The notes under the pieces are model-generated. The model had not been told where the DNA came from. It saw only the letters and a program-made list of their open reading frames with translations, and did no database searches. Position numbers and translations under genes: made by a program. Positions 58,355 to 64,000 of a DNA stretch of 64,000 bases are shown here, one piece after another. This DNA is from Pseudomonas canadensis. GTDB lineage: Bacteria; Pseudomonadota; Gammaproteobacteria; Pseudomonadales; Pseudomonadaceae. Within the stretch, counting starts at the first letter, position 1. Each line of letters begins with the position of its first letter. The stretch is taken from positions 372,001 to 436,000 of the forward strand of contig NZ_KI628539.1 in NCBI RefSeq assembly GCF_000503215.1. Reading direction: 5' to 3'.

Positions 58355-59389
58355 TCAGCTGATCTTGTGCAGATAGCTCGGCAATGGCTGTTCTGGCAGC
58401 ACGGACAACACTTTCAACCGTTGCAGCATGCGCTGCCGTGCGCGTTGCAGATGCTCACGCAGGTTCAACGCCGCCGCATCAAATGCGCCGTGCAGCAGCA
58501 ATTCCAGAATCAGGCGATGTTCGGCCAGCATGGCCGGATCGGCGCCGATCCCCAGCAAACGGTAAAAAATCCGGCTGATGATCATAGGGCTTTGTCCTTG
58601 GCGGATCAGCGCCGCGATCTTGCGGTTCTGCAGGCCGGCGAGACAGCGCTGGTGCAAGTCCTCCTCGATCTGTTCGATGGCCTCCAGGCTGCAGTGGGGG
58701 CTGTCCTGAGCGTCCAGCACGCGTTGCAACATCGCTTCCAGCAATTGGCGGTCGAGGTTTGGGGCGCTTTGGCGCAAGGCTTCGGGCTCCAGGCAGGCGC
58801 GCAGCTCGTAGTCTTCGGTGACTTCACGGGCGGTCAAGGGGCCGGCCAGCCATTGGGAGTAGGGCTCTTTTTCCACTAGGCCTCGGTCACGCAGGCGCAT
58901 CAGCGCTTCACGCACCACCGCGCGGCTGACGCCGTAGTGATCGGCGGCGGCCTGTTCGTCCAGGCGGTAATGGCCGAAAGCGATGCAGGTGGACAGCGCC
59001 GCGCCGATCTCTTCGACGATGCGCTCGCCCAGCGGCCGCGTGTCCACCAACTCGTCTTCGCCGTTGAGGCCCAGGTGCGCATGGCTCAAGGGCAGGCGCA
59101 GCGGCTCCATCGCCAGGCCGTCGGGGTTGATCAGGTAGCCCCGGCCGTTGAAGCGGCAAATCAGCCCTTCCTCATGCAACAGGTCCAGGGCTCGGCGCAC
59201 CGGCACACGGCTGGTGCCGAACAATTCGGCCAACGGCGCTTCCAACAAGACCAGGCCGTGGCGTGCGGTGCCGTTGACGATCGCATCACGCAATACCTGG
59301 TGAATCATTGCGTAACGGGAGGCCGGGGCGGACGCTGCTTTCATCGCTTTCTCTGGGGCTTGTGGGACGGTGGCCGGGGATTCTCTCAT
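58355..59389 (-). CDS. GntR-family regulator with two winged-helix domains and FCD domain
   Basis: A 344-residue regulator with an unusual layout: a first GntR winged helix at about 25-88 (LAELFGTSRVPVRRALDLLH, then EEGLICRFNGRGYLI), a second at about 118-182 (HYGVSRAVVREALMRLRDRG, LVEKEP), then an all-helical FCD effector domain (about 190-330). Normal FadR-type regulators have one winged helix. It is divergent from the amidase operon and very likely represses or activates it. ATG 59389 is used; ATG 59344 would still keep both winged helices. Confidence 0.9.
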   Translation of the reverse strand: MRESPATVPQAPEKAMKAASAPASRYAMIHQVLRDAIVNGTARHGLVLLEAPLAELFGTSRVPVRRALDLLHEEGLICRFNGRGYLINPDGLAMEPLRLPLSHAHLGLNGEDELVDTRPLGERIVEEIGAALSTCIAFGHYRLDEQAAADHYGVSRAVVREALMRLRDRGLVEKEPYSQWLAGPLTAREVTEDYELRACLEPEALRQSAPNLDRQLLEAMLQRVLDAQDSPHCSLEAIEQIEEDLHQRCLAGLQNRKIAALIRQGQSPMIISRIFYRLLGIGADPAMLAEHRLILELLLHGAFDAAALNLREHLQRARQRMLQRLKVLSVLPEQPLPSYLHKIS

Positions 59390-59470
59390 AAGTTGCGCCT
59401 GTCACCCTGCGCCACAGCGGCGGCACCTTTGTGGGGCTCGGAATGGGGGAATGTTACTTTTCTGCACCAA

Positions 59471-59497
59471 AATGTATTTATTAATAAAAGATACATT
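59471..59497. promoter_or_regulatory. Operator-like palindrome 1 of the imide operon region
   Basis: AATGTAT (59471-59477) and ATACATT (59491-59497) form inverted arms around TTTATTAATAAA (59477-59488), itself a perfect 12-base palindrome. The same 12-base core and ATGTA/TACAT arms occur at 59636-59666. It is 82 bases upstream of the regulator gene start, so it could serve autoregulation. Confidence 0.6.
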
Positions 59498-59614
59498 ATT
59501 TCATTGAAGGCGCTTTCCTGCGGCCTTGCAAGATTTTTTCTGACTGGTTAACGCCATCTATCCCGTAGCTCTGGGCAAAATCCTCCGATTGCGTAAACGT
59601 TGTCTCAGAAAGAC

Positions 59615-59630
59615 TGGCACGAAAGCTGCC
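59615..59630 (+). promoter_or_regulatory. Candidate sigma-54 (-24/-12) promoter
   Basis: TGGCACG-AAAG-CTGCC matches the TGGCACG-N4-TTGC consensus with the invariant GG-N10-GC spacing (GG at 59616-59617, GC at 59628-59629). Only one core base differs. Transcription would begin near 59641, inside the second palindrome and about 41 bases before the amidase start. Confidence 0.55.
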
Positions 59631-59635
59631 TCTGT

Positions 59636-59666
59636 AAAATGTACATTTTATTAATAAATACATTTT
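59636..59666. promoter_or_regulatory. Operator-like palindrome 2 of the imide operon region
   Basis: AAAATGTA (59636-59643) and TACATTTT (59659-59666) are perfect eight-base arms separated by 15 bases that contain TTTATTAATAAA (59647-59658). It covers the expected transcription start from the -24/-12 promoter and ends 15 bases before the amidase start. It is well placed for repression by the divergent GntR-type regulator. Confidence 0.62.
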
Positions 59667-59681
59667 GTGAGGGGCACCTTG

Positions 59682-61004
59682 ATGTCAGACGCCACTTCAA
59701 TGGCCGAGGATTTCGCCAGCGGTCGCAGCGACCCCGTGCAAGCCCTTGAGCAGGCACTCGAAAAGGCGAGCCGGGCCCCGGCAGTCTTTATCAACCTGAC
59801 CGCCGAGCGTGCGCGCCGCGAAGCCGAAGCCTCTGCCGCCCGTTGGCGCGCCGGCCAGCCGTTGAGCGGATTAGATGGTGTGCCATTGGCCTGGAAGGAT
59901 CTGTTCGATGTGGCCGGCAGCATCACCACTGCGGGCGCCGCTTACCGCCGCAACGCGCCCGCTGCGTTGCTCGACGCACCGAGCGTGGGCCTTCTGTGCC
60001 GCGCCGGGATGGTCAGCGTGGGCAAGACCAACCTCAGCGAGCTGGCCTACTCCGGCCTGGGCCTGAACCCGCATTTCGGCACGCCGCACAATCCCTTTGG
60101 CACTGACCAACCACGCATTCCAGGTGGTTCGTCGTCCGGTTCAGCGGTGGCCGTTGCTGCCGGAATCGTGCCCATCGCCATGGGCACCGACACCGCCGGT
60201 TCGATCCGCATCCCATCGGCGTTCAACGGCCTGGTGGGTTACCGCAGCAGCAGCCGACGCTACAGCCGCGACGGTGTGTTCCCCCTGGCGCACACCCTCG
60301 ACAGCCTCGGCCCGCTGACTCGCAGCGTGCGTGATGCCCTGGCCATCGACGATCTGCTGCACGGCCGCATTCAAACCCACACCGCTCGCAGCCTCAAGGG
60401 CCAGCGTTTTGTGCTGTCGCAACAAGACGTAGAACCCGCCGTGCGCAACAATCTGCTGCGCGCCGTTGAGCAACTCAAGGCCCACGGCGCGCTGATCGAG
60501 GAGCGTGAATGCCCGACCTTCCAGGCCACCCTGGACCTGATCAAACACCACGGCTGGCTCGGTTCCTTCGAAGCCTTTGCCCTGCACGAAGCCTTGCTCG
60601 ACAGCCCCGACGCGGAACAACTCGACCCGCGTGTACGTCGCCGCCTCGAAGCCGCGCGCACGCTGCCGGCCAGCCAGCTTTTGCACCTGGTCGACGCCCG
60701 CCGCCGCCTGCAACAGCAACTGGTCGACGACCTCGACGGCGCCCTCCTGATCACCCCGACCGTTGCCCACGTCGCCCCGGCGTTGGCGCCGCTGGAAGCC
60801 GACGACGACCTGTTTGTGAAAACCAACCTCGCCACCCTGCGCCTGACCATGCCCGGCAGTTTGCTCGACATGCCCGGCGTGACCCTGCCCAGCGGCCGCG
60901 ATGCCCAGGGCCTGCCCACCGGGCTGCTGCTCAGCGCCCCGACGGGGGAAGACGCTCGCCTGCTGCGCGCAGCGTTGTCCGTCGAATCCGTACTCACTAT
61001 TTAA
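59682..61004 (+). CDS. Amidase-signature-family amidase (possible half-amidase)
   Basis: A 440-residue amidase-signature enzyme. The Ser-cisSer-Lys triad is visible: K72 in PLAWKDLFD, S150 in PGGSSSGSAVAVAAG and S174 in GTDTAGSIRIPSAF. No signal peptide. It resembles the AtzF/GatA-like amidases that hydrolyse small amides. In this operon, next to an imidase-like gene, I infer it hydrolyses the half-amide formed from a cyclic imide to a dicarboxylate and ammonia. ATG 59682 has GAGGGG seven bases upstream; TTG 59667 is rejected. First gene of the operon; the deacetylase-fold gene follows after 11 bases. Confidence 0.88.
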   Translation: MSDATSMAEDFASGRSDPVQALEQALEKASRAPAVFINLTAERARREAEASAARWRAGQPLSGLDGVPLAWKDLFDVAGSITTAGAAYRRNAPAALLDAPSVGLLCRAGMVSVGKTNLSELAYSGLGLNPHFGTPHNPFGTDQPRIPGGSSSGSAVAVAAGIVPIAMGTDTAGSIRIPSAFNGLVGYRSSSRRYSRDGVFPLAHTLDSLGPLTRSVRDALAIDDLLHGRIQTHTARSLKGQRFVLSQQDVEPAVRNNLLRAVEQLKAHGALIEERECPTFQATLDLIKHHGWLGSFEAFALHEALLDSPDAEQLDPRVRRRLEAARTLPASQLLHLVDARRRLQQQLVDDLDGALLITPTVAHVAPALAPLEADDDLFVKTNLATLRLTMPGSLLDMPGVTLPSGRDAQGLPTGLLLSAPTGEDARLLRAALSVESVLTI

Positions 61005-61015
61005 GGAGACACATC

Positions 61016-61894
61016 ATGGCTAAAGACATCCTCTGTGCATTCGGCGTCGACGTTGACGCCGTCGCCGGCTGGCTCGGTTCCTATGGCGGCGAAGATTCGC
61101 CGGACGATATCTCCCGTGGCCTGTTCGCCGGTGAAGTCGGCGCGCCGCGCCTGCTCAAGTTGTTTGAACGCTACGGCCTGCGTACCACCTGGTTTATCCC
61201 CGGCCACTCGATGGAAACCTTCCCCGAGCAGATGAAGGCCGTGGCCGACGCCGGTCACGAAATTGGTGTGCACGGCTACAGCCACGAAAACCCCATCGCC
61301 ATGACCGCCGAGCAGGAAGAAATCGTCCTGGATAAATCCATCGAGCTGATCACCCAGGTCACCGGCAAACGCCCGACGGGTTACGTAGCGCCGTGGTGGG
61401 AATTCAGCAAGGTCACCAACGAACTGCTGCTGAAAAAAGGCATCAAGTACGACCACAGCCTGATGCACAACGACTTCCACCCCTACTACGTGCGCAAGGG
61501 TGACAGCTGGACCAAGATCGACTACAGCCAGCATCCCGACACCTGGATGAAACCGCTGGTACGCGGCGAAGAAACCGATCTGGTGGAGATCCCGGCCAAC
61601 TGGTACCTGGACGACCTGCCGCCGATGATGTTCATCAAGAAAGCCCCCAACAGCCATGGCTTCGTCAACCCGCGTCACCTTGAAGAAATGTGGCGCGACC
61701 AGTTCGACTGGGTCTACCGCGAACACGAACACGCGGTGTTCACCATGACCATCCACCCCGACGTCTCCGGCCGCCCGCAAGTGCTGCTGATGCTTGAGCG
61801 CCTGATCGAACACATCCAGAGCCATGCCGGCGTGCGCTTCGTCACCTTCGACGAAATCGCCGACGACTTCATCCGCCGCCAACCCCGTACCTGA
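61016..61894 (+). CDS. NodB-fold polysaccharide deacetylase family protein, probable cyclic imidase
   Basis: A 292-residue cytoplasmic member of the polysaccharide deacetylase (NodB) family. Metal ligands appear as D14 (FGVDVD), H86 and H90 (GVHGYSHENP). The absence of a signal peptide argues against peptidoglycan as a substrate. The length and layout fit the PuuE/HpPgdA-like branch, which as I recall includes the cyclic imide hydrolase of P. putida (about 293 residues). Such enzymes open succinimide, maleimide or related rings to half-amides. Neighbours (amidase, importer) support this. Alternative: allantoinase- or GlcNAc-deacetylase-like function. Confidence 0.82.
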   Translation: MAKDILCAFGVDVDAVAGWLGSYGGEDSPDDISRGLFAGEVGAPRLLKLFERYGLRTTWFIPGHSMETFPEQMKAVADAGHEIGVHGYSHENPIAMTAEQEEIVLDKSIELITQVTGKRPTGYVAPWWEFSKVTNELLLKKGIKYDHSLMHNDFHPYYVRKGDSWTKIDYSQHPDTWMKPLVRGEETDLVEIPANWYLDDLPPMMFIKKAPNSHGFVNPRHLEEMWRDQFDWVYREHEHAVFTMTIHPDVSGRPQVLLMLERLIEHIQSHAGVRFVTFDEIADDFIRRQPRT

Positions 61895-61919
61895 CTCCTT
61901 AATCCCCGAGGCGCGACCC

Positions 61920-63260
61920 ATGTCCATCTACAACAAGCTTGACCTGACTGGCTGGAAACCCCGGCAACTGACTTCCAAGGAGGTGCGTTTCGCCACCTGG
62001 ATCGCGTTTTTCGCCTGGGTATTTGCGGTGTATGACTTCATCCTCTTCGGCACTTTGCTGCCGGAGATCGGCCGGCATTTTGGTTGGGGTGAAGTGGAGC
62101 AAGCTGAAATCGCGACGTGGGTGGCGGTGGGCACGGCAGTGGTGGCGTTTGCCATTGGCCCTGTGGTGGACAAATTGGGGCGCCGCACCGGCATCATCTT
62201 CACGGTGGCAGGTTCCGCGCTGTGCTCGGCGCTGACTGCGATTGGCGGCGCGTGGGGCAAGTCGCCGCTGATCCTGATCCGTTCATTGGGTGGTTTGGGT
62301 TATGCCGAAGAAACCGTCAACGCCACTTACTTGAGTGAGTTGTATGGCGCTTCGCAAGATCCGCGCCTGACCAAACGCCGTGGTTTTATCTACAGCCTGG
62401 TGCAAGGCGGCTGGCCGGTAGGTGCTTTGATTGCCGCCGGTTTGACCGCGCTGTTGCTGCCGATCATTGGCTGGCAGGGCTGCTTCATCTTCGCCGCGAT
62501 CCCGGCCATCGTCATCGCGATCATGGCGCGCAAGCTCAAGGAGAGCCCGCAGTTCCAGATCCACCAGCGCATCAGCCAATTGCGTAAAAGCGGTGCAGTG
62601 ACAGAAGCGCAAAACGTCGCCATGACCTACGGCGTGGACTACGACGAACACAGCAAGGCCGGCCTAAAAGCTGCGTTCCGTGGCCCGGCGCGGCGCGCCA
62701 CATTAGTGATCGGCGCGGCACTGCTGCTCAACTGGGCGGCGATCCAGGTGTTCAGCGTGCTCGGTACCTCGGTGATCATCAGCGTGCACCACATTTCGTT
62801 CGAGAACTCGCTGATCATCCTCGTGTTGTCGAACCTGGTGGGCTATTGCGGTTACCTCAGCCACGGCTGGATGGGCGACAAGATCGGCCGTCGCAACGTG
62901 ATCGGCCTGGGTTGGATGCTTGGCGGCCTGTCGTTCGCCGGGATGCTGTTTGGCCCGAGCAATATGCCGATGGTGGTCGGGCTATACAGCCTGGGCTTGT
63001 TCTTCCTGATCGGGCCGTACTCGGCGGCGTTGTTCTTTATCAGTGAGAGTTTCCCCACCAGCATCCGCGCCACCGGTGGCGCAATCATCCACGCCATGGG
63101 CCCGATCGGCGCGGTGGTCGCAGGTTTTGGCGCGACCCAGGTGTTGTCCGCCGGCAGCGACTGGCAGACCGCCGCGCTGTGGTTCGGCGCGCTGCCGTGC
63201 TTCCTGTCCGGCGCGTTGATGTTTGCCGCACGCCATGTGCGTCCGGAAACCGTTCAGTAA
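61920..63260 (+). CDS. MFS transporter, sugar/organic-acid porter type
   Basis: A 446-residue major-facilitator transporter with 12 predicted helices: AWVFAVYDFILFGTLLPEIG in helix 1, GPVVDKLGRRTG in loop 2-3 and a large central loop (about 220-270). The helix-1 YDFILFG motif and the FFISESFPTSIRATGGAIIH segment near helix 10 are typical of metabolite:H+ symporters (AAHS/SHS branch) rather than drug exporters. It is the third gene of the operon, 25 bases after the imidase-like gene, and should import the substrate. ATG 61920 has GAGG eight bases upstream. Confidence 0.88.
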   Translation: MSIYNKLDLTGWKPRQLTSKEVRFATWIAFFAWVFAVYDFILFGTLLPEIGRHFGWGEVEQAEIATWVAVGTAVVAFAIGPVVDKLGRRTGIIFTVAGSALCSALTAIGGAWGKSPLILIRSLGGLGYAEETVNATYLSELYGASQDPRLTKRRGFIYSLVQGGWPVGALIAAGLTALLLPIIGWQGCFIFAAIPAIVIAIMARKLKESPQFQIHQRISQLRKSGAVTEAQNVAMTYGVDYDEHSKAGLKAAFRGPARRATLVIGAALLLNWAAIQVFSVLGTSVIISVHHISFENSLIILVLSNLVGYCGYLSHGWMGDKIGRRNVIGLGWMLGGLSFAGMLFGPSNMPMVVGLYSLGLFFLIGPYSAALFFISESFPTSIRATGGAIIHAMGPIGAVVAGFGATQVLSAGSDWQTAALWFGALPCFLSGALMFAARHVRPETVQ

Positions 63261-63270
63261 GGAGTGTTTG

Positions 63271-64000
63271 ATGAGCCGTAAAGTTGCCTTGATTACCGGT
63301 GCTGCCAGCGGCATCGGCCAAGCCCTCGCCGTGGCCTATGCCCGTAATGGCGTGGCGGTGGTGGGCGGGTATTACCCGGCCGATCCCCATGACCCGCAGA
63401 CCACCGTCAGCCGGGTGGAAGAGGCGGGTGGCGAGTGCCGGATGTTGCCATTGGACGTGGGTGACACCGCTTCGGTGGACGCGCTGGCGGCGCAAGCTAT
63501 CCAGCATTTCGGCCGACTCGATTATGCCGTGGCCAACGCCGGCCTGCTGCGCCGCGCACCGTTGCTGGAGATGACCGACGCGCTGTGGGACGAGATGCTT
63601 AATGTCGACCTCACGGGGGTCATGCGCACCTTCCGCGCGGCGACCCGGCATATGCATGCTGGCGGCGCCCTGGTGGCGATTTCGTCGATTGCCGGCGGCG
63701 TGTATGGCTGGCAGGAGCACAGCCATTACGCGGCGGCCAAGGCCGGCGTGCCGGGGTTGTGCCGTTCGCTGGCGGTGGAGTTGGCGGCCAAGGGCATTCG
63801 TTGCAATGCAGTGATCCCTGGGTTGATCGAGACGCCGCAGTCGCTGGATGCGAAGAACTCGTTGGGGCCGGAAGGCTTGGCGAAAGCGGCGCGGGCTATC
63901 CCCTTGGGCCGGGTAGGGCGGGCGGATGAAGTGGCGTCGCTGGTGCAGTTCCTGACCAGTGAGGCATCGAGCTATTTGACTGGACAAAGCATCGTCATCG
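63271..64000 (+). CDS. SDR-family NAD(P)-dependent oxidoreductase (cut by window end)
   Basis: The first 243 residues of a short-chain dehydrogenase. The coenzyme motif TGAASGIG (residues 9-16), NAG in VANAGLLRR, catalytic Ser in VAISSIAGG and Y-x3-K in HYAAAKAG are present; the C-terminal NAVIPGLIETPQS and the GRVGRADEVASLVQFLTSEA region are near the end, so only about ten residues are missing. AAGGAG at 63259-63264 overlaps the transporter stop. It is the fourth gene of the operon; whether it acts on the imide degradation product or on a side substrate is unknown. Confidence 0.9.
   Translation, partial: MSRKVALITGAASGIGQALAVAYARNGVAVVGGYYPADPHDPQTTVSRVEEAGGECRMLPLDVGDTASVDALAAQAIQHFGRLDYAVANAGLLRRAPLLEMTDALWDEMLNVDLTGVMRTFRAATRHMHAGGALVAISSIAGGVYGWQEHSHYAAAKAGVPGLCRSLAVELAAKGIRCNAVIPGLIETPQSLDAKNSLGPEGLAKAARAIPLGRVGRADEVASLVQFLTSEASSYLTGQSIVI

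Overview
The window comes from a gamma-proteobacterial chromosome and almost certainly from the Pseudomonas fluorescens group. The evidence is the gene order (valS-holC-pepA next to lptFG, then lepA-lepB-rnc-era-recO-pdxJ, then an I42 inhibitor beside a second Lon protease), the HmgR/hmgABC homogentisate cluster, several small proteins typical of pseudomonads, high-GC codon use, and at least eight short REP doublets of the GTAGGAGC/GTGGGAGC type between genes. I see no insertion sequence, prophage, CRISPR array, tRNA or rRNA gene. Genes are densely packed, with many 1-8 bp overlaps.

Layout. 1-5.1 kb: an RcsB-like response regulator, small enzymes and a TonB-dependent siderophore receptor. 5.2-14.2 kb: a PBP4-type D,D-peptidase, the homogentisate catabolic cluster (IclR regulator divergent from hmgA, fahA, maiA, then an aromatic-acid-type MFS transporter), a SirB1-like protein and a leucine/phenylalanine/valine dehydrogenase homologue. 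14.2-22.6 kb: a formamidase/acetamidase, a dienelactone hydrolase, yebG with a LexA box, psiE, a serine catabolism pair (sdaA plus transporter) with a divergent LysR regulator, and an HPF/RaiA protein. 22.6-33.1 kb: an MFS exporter with its LysR regulator, then two cell-surface-signalling (FecI/FecR) units. One unit has its receptor beside it. The other is joined to a DUF3649-PepSY-DUF3325 membrane trio and has no adjacent receptor. A strong Fur box lies in the divergent promoter region.

33-58 kb is mostly core genome: glutaredoxin, ndpA, an HU protein, rlmF, valS, holC, pepA, lptFG, lepA, lepB, rnc, era, recO, pdxJ, a Tat-exported multicopper oxidase, tadA, cmoAB, a lysoplasmalogenase, an I42 peptidase inhibitor and an AsrA-type Lon protease.

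58.3-64 kb is an accessory catabolic island: a GntR-family regulator with two winged-helix domains faces an operon for an amidase, a NodB-fold imidase/deacetylase, an MFS transporter and an SDR dehydrogenase cut by the window end. The intergenic region carries two matching operator-like palindromes and a -24/-12 promoter. The most economical reading is a cyclic-imide degradation pathway (imide to half-amide to dicarboxylate plus ammonia). This is the best candidate for an under-described system here. Other notable points are a lysine-to-threonine change at the expected catalytic position of the amino-acid dehydrogenase, the FecI/FecR unit without an adjacent receptor, and several structured leaders.
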